Below, one piece after another: positions 8,399 through 13,844 of a stretch of 13,844 nt of DNA. Both the position numbers and the translations under genes were made by a program. A model generated the notes under the pieces. That model was not told the origin of the DNA. It made no database searches and saw only the letters and a list, made by a program, of their open reading frames with translations. Origin of the DNA: CAUZEO01 sp963578625 (GTDB lineage: Bacteria; Verrucomicrobiota; Kiritimatiellia; SLOV01); assembly GCA_963578625.1 (NCBI GenBank), contig CAUZEO010000118.1, forward strand, positions 1-13,844, read 5' to 3'. Every line of letters begins with the position of its first letter. Positions within the stretch are counted from its first letter, which is position 1.

Positions 8399-8715
8399 TC
8401 TTTGTCTCCGGTCGGGCTCCCGGGATAAGCCAGAACCGTCGATTTCCCGTTGGTGAGACGAGGATCTTCCTTTAAGGGAACCACCGTCATGACGTACTTC
8501 GGTTGAAAGTAGATTCTGGAGTGTGAATTTGGATCCCACGATGTCCACGCCCTGGGGGTCCCCTCTTCGTCATAGTAGATATGGTCATCCAATTGAACGA
8601 ATGAGCCGGCCTGGATTTCCGCGAGCATTTCTTTTTCCGTCAGCGCAGAACTGCCGAAATAGCAGTGCGCTTCACTCCCCGCTTCGATCTCAACTCGATA
8701 CCAGTGCTTCTTCAT
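8395..8715 (-). CDS. Small conserved-looking protein of unknown function (106 aa)
   Basis: I do not recognise a family. The product has no signal peptide or membrane span and is probably cytoplasmic. It is rich in aromatic and beta-prone stretches (HWYRVEI, HCYFGSS, SFVQLDDHIYYDEEG, RIYFQPKYVMTVVPL), suggesting a small beta-barrel-like or otherwise beta-rich fold; this is an inference from composition only. One cysteine is present. The ATG at 8715 is preceded by GAGAAG-like purines. It converges with the subtilase gene, overlapping its end by four bases, and is divergent from mnmE. No homologous long frame competes on the other strand here, which supports a real gene. Confidence 0.7.
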   Translation of the reverse strand: MKKHWYRVEIEAGSEAHCYFGSSALTEKEMLAEIQAGSFVQLDDHIYYDEEGTPRAWTSWDPNSHSRIYFQPKYVMTVVPLKEDPRLTNGKSTVLAYPGSPTGDKD

Positions 8716-8764
8716 CTTCTCGAATCTCTATTCTTCTTGCCGGACCCTACACGTTCACCCGGTG

Positions 8765-8809
8765 CTTTGCAATATTCGGGAGTCGCGTCGAAACGGGATT
8801 CTTGCAAAG
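8765..8809. repeat. Inverted repeat CTTTGCAA / TTGCAAAG upstream of mnmE
   Basis: The arms at 8765-8772 and 8802-8809 are perfectly complementary with a 29-base spacer. Each contains the palindrome TTGCAA. It lies in the 124-base gap between the divergent 106-residue-protein gene and mnmE. It may be a paired operator. Nothing else in this gap is convincing: no clear -10 box for mnmE, and no RNA gene. Confidence 0.35.
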
Positions 8810-8839
8810 ATCCGCCGTGCATTTTTGGACCCACGGAGC

Positions 8840-10213
8840 ATGTTGCAGATCGAAGATACTATTGCGGCCCAGGCAACCCCGCCGGGCGAAGGCGGGATTG
8901 CCGTCATTCGGATCTCCGGACCCGGCACCTATGCCCTCGCTGACCGGGTATTCCGGTGTGAAGGCCCACCTCCTTCCCTGCGTGATCCCTACACCTTTGC
9001 CTACGGACGGATTGAAGAGGATGGCGCGGTCATCGACGACTGCCTCATGCTTTTCATGCGTGCCCCGCAAAGCTTCACCGGGGAGGATGTTGTCGAGATT
9101 CAGAGTCACGGTGGCGCCCTGCCTGCCCGCCGGATTCTCAGCTGCCTGACCAACGCGGGCGCCAGACCTGCCGACCCCGGAGAGTTCACCCGCCGCGCGT
9201 TTCTACACGGGAAAATGGATCTCGTTCAGGCAGAGGCAGTTGGAGATTTGATCCGAGCCCGAAGCGACCGGGCTGCGGTGGCGGCCTACGAACAGCTGGA
9301 GGGCCGACTGAGCAGCCGATTCGACGAGATCTATGACCAGGTGCTCCACGTCGCCGCCGAGCTGGAGGCGACCCTTGATTTTCCCGAGGAGGAAGTACCT
9401 GAACTCGTGATGGATCAGATCCGCACCCGGCTCTATCAGTGTCGGGACAACATCGCTTCCTTGGTCCACACCTGGCAGGAAGGCCATATCCTGCGTGAAG
9501 GGGCGCTGGTTGTTATTTCGGGGCGACCCAACGTTGGAAAATCAACCCTCCTCAATTTGCTCCTGGGTCGGGACCGCGCCATCGTATCCGAGATGCCGGG
9601 AACTACGAGGGATACCCTGGAGGAAGGATTCGTTTTCGGCGGCATCCCGGTTCGACTGGTCGATACCGCGGGTCTCCGGACGACAGACTGTTCGGTCGAG
9701 ATGGAGGGGATTAGAAGAGCGGAGAAGCAGTTGCAACTATCTGATATACAAATAGTTATGATAGATGCATCAATTACTGCGGACGCAGAGAGCATGGAAT
9801 TCGTTCAATCTCTTGATCCTAAAAAGGCCATCGTCGTTCTCAACAAATGTGACTTGGGCAGACGAATACCTCCGGATCAATTTTCCGGGTATGTGGTACT
9901 CGAATCCAGCCTGACCCAGGGAGAGGGTATTGGGCGGATCGAGCAGACGATCGAGAAACGTTTAATGGAAAATTTCGAGCTGTCGGCCCGGCCCCATGCG
10001 ATGATTTCATCCAGACATCACAGCCTGTTGCGGGAGGCTGCCGAGCGGGTAGACGAAGCCATTGAGAACATAGTCGAGTGCGCGAATTCGGAAGAGGTCA
10101 TTGCGGCTTCCGCGCTCCGGATGGCTCTGGAGGCCTTGGGCCGGGTCACCGGGAGAGTGTACGAGGAGGAGCTGCTGGACAGCATTTTTTCGAGATTCTG
10201 CATTGGAAAGTAG
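8840..10213 (+). CDS. mnmE: MnmE (TrmE), tRNA uridine-5-carboxymethylaminomethyl modification GTPase
   Basis: With MnmG, this folate- and GTP-dependent enzyme adds the carboxymethylaminomethyl group at C5 of wobble uridine 34 in a subset of tRNAs. The product is 457 residues, the usual family length. The N-terminal folate-binding domain starts DTIAAQATPPGEGGIAVIRISG and includes FTGEDVVEIQSHGG and PGEFTRRAFLHGKMDLVQAEAV. The inserted G domain has GRPNVGKS (228-235), GTTRD (254-258), DTAG (275-278) and NKCD (335-338). The C-terminus is the diagnostic FCIGK, whose cysteine is conserved. The frame is open upstream to 8762, but family members begin a few residues before DTIAA, so the ATG at 8840 was chosen. 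Its GGAG (8835-8838) is unusually close, one base from the ATG. mnmG follows after 21 bases. Confidence 0.97.
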   Translation: MLQIEDTIAAQATPPGEGGIAVIRISGPGTYALADRVFRCEGPPPSLRDPYTFAYGRIEEDGAVIDDCLMLFMRAPQSFTGEDVVEIQSHGGALPARRILSCLTNAGARPADPGEFTRRAFLHGKMDLVQAEAVGDLIRARSDRAAVAAYEQLEGRLSSRFDEIYDQVLHVAAELEATLDFPEEEVPELVMDQIRTRLYQCRDNIASLVHTWQEGHILREGALVVISGRPNVGKSTLLNLLLGRDRAIVSEMPGTTRDTLEEGFVFGGIPVRLVDTAGLRTTDCSVEMEGIRRAEKQLQLSDIQIVMIDASITADAESMEFVQSLDPKKAIVVLNKCDLGRRIPPDQFSGYVVLESSLTQGEGIGRIEQTIEKRLMENFELSARPHAMISSRHHSLLREAAERVDEAIENIVECANSEEVIAASALRMALEALGRVTGRVYEEELLDSIFSRFCIGK

Positions 10214-10227
10214 AACCCGGGCTCATC

Positions 10228-10233
10228 GGAGAG
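10228..10233 (+). promoter_or_regulatory. Ribosome binding site of mnmG
   Basis: GGAGAG lies one base before the ATG at 10235 by its end, with GGAG six to nine bases upstream in the 21-base gap after mnmE. It supports this start, which also places the FAD motif at the usual distance from the N-terminus. Confidence 0.6.
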
Positions 10234-10234
10234 T

Positions 10235-12163
10235 ATGGAAGCGGATCACACAACATTCGAAGTCATCGTCGTCGGCGCCGGGCATGCGGGGTACGAGGCG
10301 GCTCTTGCCTCGGCAAGGTTGGGAGCAGCTACGGCCCTGATCACGATTGATGTTGAGGCGATCGGGCGCCTCTCCTGCAATCCATCGGTCGGCGGCATCG
10401 CGAAGTCCCACATCGTCTGTGATCTCGACGCGTTAGGGGGTGAAATCGCCCGGAATACGGATCACACCGGCATCCAATTCCGGACGCTGAACACCAAAAA
10501 GGGACCGGCGGTTCAGGCTCATCGCGTACAATGTGACAAAGCGGCCTTTCCAAGGCGAATGGCAGAGGTGGTTGGATTCACCGAAAACCTTACCGTAATC
10601 GAGTCCACCGCAGCCACGATCCGCGTCCGGAATGGCCGGGTCGCCGGTATTAACACCGAGGATGACCGGGAACTCACTGCCCGGGCAGTGGTCATCGCTA
10701 CTGGGACTTTTCTGCGAGGATTGATTCATATCGGAGACAAGAATTTCGCGGGTGGCCGAACCGGCGAGAAATCGGCGGAGTCGCTGAGCCGGTCATTCCT
10801 CGACCTAGGATTTGAGCTCGGACGACTGAAAACCGGCACCCCTCCACGCCTTCATCGTGACAGCCTTGATTATGACCGGATGGAGCGCCAGCCAGGATTC
10901 ACGCCACCCCCGTTTCTCTCCTGGGCTGCCAGGCGGGAATGGAGAATGTTCCACGTGGAACATTCGGGTGCGGAGACACCTGAGCAGCCGGAAATGTTCC
11001 ACGTGGAACATTCTTATTCCGCGCTGCGACCTTGGGTCCCGGGCACGAATCAGATCGACTGCTATCTTACCCACACCAACGCCCGGACCCATGAGATCAT
11101 CGAGGAAAACCTGGGGCGCAGCGCCATGTACGGGGGGATGATCGAAGGTACCGGAGTTCGGTATTGTCCCTCTATCGAGGACAAGATCGTAAAATTCCCG
11201 GATCGTGACGGGCATCACGTTTTCGTAGAGCCCGAAGGGCGGGATTTGATCGAAATCTATCCGAATGGAACTTCTAACAGCCTCCCTGAAGACGTTCAGA
11301 TCGCCATGATTCGGACCATTTCCGGATTGGAACGCGCCGAGTTTCTTCAACCCGGTTATGCGATTGAATATGATTATTGCGACTCGACTCAACTCCACCA
11401 CACTCTGGAAACAAGGCAGGTGGAGGGACTTTATCTGGCGGGACAGATTAATGGTACGACCGGTTACGAAGAGGCCGCATGTCAAGGTTTCGTCGCCGGA
11501 GTGAATGCGGTGATGAAAATTAGGAACGAACCGCCATTTCTCCTGTCCCGTGACGAGTCGTATATCGGAGTTCTGATCGATGATCTGGTCACCAAGGGAA
11601 CCGATGAGCCCTATCGCATGTTTACTTCCAGGGCGGAACACCGCCTCCTGCTCCGGCAGGACAACGCTCCCTATCGGATGCTGGCGAATGCCACGCGTCT
11701 TGGAATCGCGCCGCCGGAACAGCTGGATGATGTCAAAAAAACTCAAAGCGCCTACGAATCCGAAATTGAGCGACTGCGAAAGACCCATGTCGATGGCATA
11801 TCTCTGGCGCAACGACTCCGCCGACAGGACGTTACCTACCAAGATTTGCCCAATCCGCCACCGAATCCGCTCTCTGTCGATGCGGTGCGGCAGGTCGAAA
11901 TCTGGTTGAAATACGAAGGGTATATCGATCGGGAAAATGTGAAGATCCAACAGGCCTCCCGCCTTGAGAAGACACGCATTCCATCCGATTTCGATTACCA
12001 GGCCATCAGCGCGTTGAGAAAGGAATCGATGGAAAAGCTGGACCGCGTTCGACCAGCGACCTTGGGTCAAGCATCCCGCATCTCAGGAGTAAATCCGGCA
12101 GATATAGCCATTCTTTCAGTGTGGATCAAGCGTAAGGCTGGCACCTCACTCAAAAACAGTTAA
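10235..12163 (+). CDS. mnmG: MnmG (GidA), FAD-dependent tRNA uridine-5 modification enzyme, with parS-bearing insertion
   Basis: This is the MnmE partner that uses FAD and NADH to build the C5 group of wobble uridine 34. The product is 642 residues. Motifs in order are: FAD-binding VVGAGHAGYEAA (GAGHAG at 14-19); C48 in CNPSVGG; HTGIQFRTLNTKKGPAV; KTGTPPR (199-205); CYLTHTN; RYCPSIEDK with the second conserved cysteine C311; NGTTGYEEAACQG; EPYRMFTSRAEHRLLLR; KYEGYI; and GQASRISGV near the C-terminus. Between the segment after KTGTPPR and CYLTHTN there are about 33 more residues than I recall in E. coli MnmG. This segment contains MFHVEH twice (238-243 and 254-259), encoded by two parS palindromes. 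All other motifs are intact, so the enzyme should work. It forms a probable operon with mnmE and the cysteine desulfurase gene 36 bases downstream. Confidence 0.97.
   Translation: MEADHTTFEVIVVGAGHAGYEAALASARLGAATALITIDVEAIGRLSCNPSVGGIAKSHIVCDLDALGGEIARNTDHTGIQFRTLNTKKGPAVQAHRVQCDKAAFPRRMAEVVGFTENLTVIESTAATIRVRNGRVAGINTEDDRELTARAVVIATGTFLRGLIHIGDKNFAGGRTGEKSAESLSRSFLDLGFELGRLKTGTPPRLHRDSLDYDRMERQPGFTPPPFLSWAARREWRMFHVEHSGAETPEQPEMFHVEHSYSALRPWVPGTNQIDCYLTHTNARTHEIIEENLGRSAMYGGMIEGTGVRYCPSIEDKIVKFPDRDGHHVFVEPEGRDLIEIYPNGTSNSLPEDVQIAMIRTISGLERAEFLQPGYAIEYDYCDSTQLHHTLETRQVEGLYLAGQINGTTGYEEAACQGFVAGVNAVMKIRNEPPFLLSRDESYIGVLIDDLVTKGTDEPYRMFTSRAEHRLLLRQDNAPYRMLANATRLGIAPPEQLDDVKKTQSAYESEIERLRKTHVDGISLAQRLRRQDVTYQDLPNPPPNPLSVDAVRQVEIWLKYEGYIDRENVKIQQASRLEKTRIPSDFDYQAISALRKESMEKLDRVRPATLGQASRISGVNPADIAILSVWIKRKAGTSLKNS
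10947..10962. promoter_or_regulatory. parS site 1 (ParB-binding centromere-like palindrome) inside mnmG
   Basis: TGTTCCACGTGGAACA is a perfect 16-bp palindrome matching the chromosomal parS consensus TGTTNCACGTGNAACA. The symmetry extends to 22 bp (10944-10965). It should be bound by ParB (Spo0J) and nucleate the partition complex near the replication origin. In the mnmG frame it encodes MFHVEH from the ATG at 10946. Confidence 0.88.
10995..11010. promoter_or_regulatory. parS site 2 inside mnmG
   Basis: This is the same 16-bp palindrome as site 1, with symmetry extending to 20 bp (10993-11012). It starts 48 bp after site 1, in the same reading frame, and encodes a second MFHVEH. The 32 bases between the two 16-mers show no similarity to each other or to the palindromes. 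Confidence 0.88.
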
Positions 12164-12199
12164 TTGTAGTAAACCTTTGTTGACCAGCAAGTTACACGC

Positions 12200-13360
12200 A
12201 TGATATATCTTGACAACAACGCCACGACCCGTCCCGATCCCGCTGTTGTGGATGCCATGAGTCCCTACCTCCAAGATTTCTACACAAATCCTTCCAGTCC
12301 CTATGGGCCGAGCCGCGGAGTTGCGCGGGCCATCTGGGAGTCCCGTTGCGAGGTGGCCGCTTTGCTCCGGGCGGAACCGGATCAAATCGTTTTTATGGGC
12401 GGGGGCAGCGAGGCGAACAACACCGCTATGTTTTCGGCCCTCCGGAGCCGGCCGGACCGTAAGCGAATTGTCCTGTCCTCAGTGGAACACGCCTCTGTAC
12501 TCGTGCCCGCGGCCCATTGGAAACAGGAAGGCTACGAGGTGGTGCAGGTTCCCGTCAATTCGGTCGGCGAACTAGATACGGATGCATGCCTGAGCGCGAT
12601 CAACCAACAAACGGCCCTGGTCTCGGTGATGCTGGCCAACAACGAAACAGGGATCCTTAATTCGCTTCCTGCGCTGTCCGAGGCTGCCCACGCCGCAGGT
12701 GCCCTGATGCACTCTGACGCTGTGCAGGCAATCGGCAAGATCCCGGTCGACGCCTCTGTGTTGCAGGTCGATTTTCTCTCGCTTTCCGCGCACAAACTCC
12801 ATGGCCCCAAGGGAATGGGAGCGCTTTACATGCAATCCGGGATTTCACCGAATCCCCTTATCATGGGCGGAGAACAGGAACGGGGCCGCCGCGCCGGCAC
12901 GGAAAACGTGGCAGGGATCATCGGCACGGGGCGCGCTTGCAAGCGGGCAGGAACTGCGTTGCAAACCATGAATGCAGAAGTCCGCGCCCTGCGCGACGAT
13001 CTTGAGCGCGACATTCAGCGTGTCATCGATCGCACGGAAGTGATCGGATCAGGGAGTCCGCGTCTTCCCAACACATCCAGCATGCTTTTCCAGGATGCGG
13101 ATGCGGATGCGTTGATCGCCCTCCTTGACATGGACGGGATCTGTTGTTCTTCCGGAAGCGCCTGCGCAGCCGGTTCGTCAGAACCTTCTCATGTCTTGCG
13201 CGCGCTCAAACTTCCAGATCTCTTCTTGAAATCCGTGTTGAGATTCAGCCTAAGTCGTTTCACCCAACGAGCAGACCTCGAGGAGTTGGTGCGAGTTCTT
13301 CCTGGCCACGTTGAGCGCGTGCGTGCCGCCGGTTCATCGGGCGCGGGCCCGTGTCGTTGA
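12200..13360 (+). CDS. nifS: Cysteine desulfurase, NifS/IscS type (group I)
   Basis: This PLP enzyme converts L-cysteine to alanine and leaves a persulfide on its own cysteine, feeding Fe-S cluster assembly and tRNA thiolation. The product is 386 residues. It starts with the typical IYLDNNATTRPDP, followed by GGGSEANN, SSVEHASV (H97 stacks on PLP in the family), NNETG, HSDAVQAIGK, the PLP lysine K199 in SAHKLHGPKG, RRAGTENV, and the catalytic C322 in SSGSACAAGSSEPSHV. The last of these is the long group I loop rather than the SufS type. The ATG at 12200 matches family N-termini; no strong Shine-Dalgarno is seen in the 36-base gap after mnmG. Its position after mnmE-mnmG suggests that it supplies sulfur for the 2-thio group at wobble uridine 34, although no mnmA or iscU is in the window. 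The exact subtype (nifS or iscS) is not certain. Confidence 0.93.
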   Translation: MIYLDNNATTRPDPAVVDAMSPYLQDFYTNPSSPYGPSRGVARAIWESRCEVAALLRAEPDQIVFMGGGSEANNTAMFSALRSRPDRKRIVLSSVEHASVLVPAAHWKQEGYEVVQVPVNSVGELDTDACLSAINQQTALVSVMLANNETGILNSLPALSEAAHAAGALMHSDAVQAIGKIPVDASVLQVDFLSLSAHKLHGPKGMGALYMQSGISPNPLIMGGEQERGRRAGTENVAGIIGTGRACKRAGTALQTMNAEVRALRDDLERDIQRVIDRTEVIGSGSPRLPNTSSMLFQDADADALIALLDMDGICCSSGSACAAGSSEPSHVLRALKLPDLFLKSVLRFSLSRFTQRADLEELVRVLPGHVERVRAAGSSGAGPCR

Positions 13361-13384
13361 CAGCAGGGATTTGTCTGGTAGCAT
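13357..13384 (+). promoter_or_regulatory. ppdK: Possible sigma-70 promoter of ppdK
   Basis: A perfect -35 box TTGACA (13357-13362) overlaps the stop codon of the cysteine desulfurase gene. After 16 bases comes TAGCAT (13379-13384), matching four of six -10 positions. The predicted leader is about 60 bases before the ppdK ATG. The weak -10 keeps confidence low. Confidence 0.35.
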
Positions 13385-13435
13385 CAGCCGATTTTCGTCC
13401 CGAGCCAGTAACGAGGTGGGACACATTCATTCTAC

Positions 13436-13442
13436 AAGGAGG
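13436..13442 (+). promoter_or_regulatory. ppdK: Strong ribosome binding site of ppdK
   Basis: AAGGAGG lies nine bases before the ATG at 13452. It is the strongest Shine-Dalgarno in the window and fixes the start of the truncated gene. Confidence 0.88.
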
Positions 13443-13451
13443 CGGATCTCT

Positions 13452-13844
13452 ATGGCCGCAAGGATTACCAAACGATCCAAGCAGTACGTCTATTTTTACG
13501 GTGAGGGAAAGAAGAACACCGAAGGTGACGCCTCAATGAAGGCGATCCTGGGAGGCAAAGGCGCAAACCTTGCGGAGATGGCGAATGCCAACCTGCCGGT
13601 GCCGCCCGGGTTTTCGATTTCCACTGAAGCGTGCGCCTACTATTCCGACAACAAGCATACCTACCCATCAGGAATGATGAATCAGGTGAAGGCACAGCTG
13701 AAAAAACTCGAACAGTTCATGGGCAAACGATTAGGAGATCCGCGCGACCCGCTGCTGGTTTCGGTGCGATCCGGCTCTGCCATTTCCATGCCCGGCATGA
13801 TGGACACCGTGCTCAACTTAGGACTGACGGATCGTTCGGTTCTT
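13452..13844 (+). CDS. ppdK: Pyruvate phosphate dikinase, N-terminal part (truncated by window end)
   Basis: The enzyme interconverts pyruvate, ATP and phosphate with PEP, AMP and pyrophosphate, serving glycolysis or gluconeogenesis. Only the first 131 residues are present, out of about 900 in the family. They belong to the ATP-grasp nucleotide-binding domain. After a basic N-terminus (MAARITKRSKQYVYFYGEG) come GGKGANLAEMANANLPVPPGF (34-54) and SVRSGSAISMPGMMDTVLNLG (104-124), both hallmark PPDK motifs. R106 falls where family members have a nucleotide-phosphate-binding arginine. The frame is open to the last base. The 91-base gap after the cysteine desulfurase gene holds a good ribosome binding site and a possible promoter, so it is probably transcribed on its own as well as by read-through. 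Confidence 0.95.
   Translation, partial: MAARITKRSKQYVYFYGEGKKNTEGDASMKAILGGKGANLAEMANANLPVPPGFSISTEACAYYSDNKHTYPSGMMNQVKAQLKKLEQFMGKRLGDPRDPLLVSVRSGSAISMPGMMDTVLNLGLTDRSVL

Noticed and set aside
8523..9149. Plus-strand open frame of 208 codons overlapping the 106-residue gene and the start of mnmE
   Set aside because: It conflicts with the well-supported mnmE frame and with the better-looking minus-strand gene. No family features or signals are seen.
10805..12070. Long antisense open frame of 421 codons across mnmG
   Set aside because: It is the mirror of a strongly conserved gene. It contains MFHVEH only because the parS sites are palindromic, and it has no recognisable protein features.
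12180..12209. TTGACC with TATATC at 18-base spacing as a promoter for the cysteine desulfurase gene
   Set aside because: The -10 would lie inside the coding sequence, placing transcription start downstream of the ATG. Read-through from mnmG is more likely.
12474..12489. Partial parS-like sequence ending GTGGAACA in the cysteine desulfurase gene
   Set aside because: Only 12 of 16 positions match and the CACGTG core is broken. The bases encode the conserved SVEH motif, which explains them.

Overview
The window looks like a stretch of a Gram-negative bacterial chromosome of moderately high GC, densely packed with housekeeping genes. The phylum cannot be fixed from the sequence alone. The PurS-PurL fusion with a separate PurQ, pyruvate phosphate dikinase, and long secreted proteins with no recognisable family would fit the Planctomycetes-Verrucomicrobia-Kiritimatiellota group or a deltaproteobacterium-like lineage. 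This placement is a low-confidence inference.

Layout. (1) 1-5310, plus strand: the end of a purine-biosynthesis operon, purH (5'-truncated by the window), purL and purQ, tightly spaced or overlapping. (2) 5325-8715: a block of non-housekeeping genes in alternating orientation. It holds a secreted, very acidic protein of unknown function (minus), a secreted subtilisin-like protease with an STN-like N-terminal domain (plus), and a 106-residue protein of unknown function (minus) whose end overlaps the protease gene by four bases. The divergent gap between the first two holds a 12-bp palindrome and an adjacent inverted repeat. (3) 8840-13360, plus strand: mnmE, mnmG and a NifS/IscS-type cysteine desulfurase. 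MnmE-MnmG makes the carbon-5 modification of wobble uridine 34 in tRNA, and a cysteine desulfurase can supply sulfur for 2-thiolation of the same base. (4) 13452 to the end: the first 131 codons of pyruvate phosphate dikinase, with a strong ribosome binding site and a possible own promoter.

The most striking feature is inside mnmG. Two identical copies of the 16-bp palindrome TGTTCCACGTGGAACA (10947-10962 and 10995-11010) match the chromosomal ParB-binding parS consensus. They lie 48 bp apart, exactly 16 codons, in the same reading frame, so each is translated as MFHVEH. They sit in a segment that makes this MnmG about 33 residues longer than my recollection of the E. coli protein in that region. 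A chromosome-segregation centromere therefore appears to be embedded in the coding sequence of a conserved tRNA-modification enzyme. In many bacteria mnmG lies near oriC, rsmG and parAB, but rsmG and parAB do not follow it here.

No tRNA, rRNA, CRISPR array, transposase or convincing intrinsic terminator was found. No gene-free gap exceeds about 130 bases.
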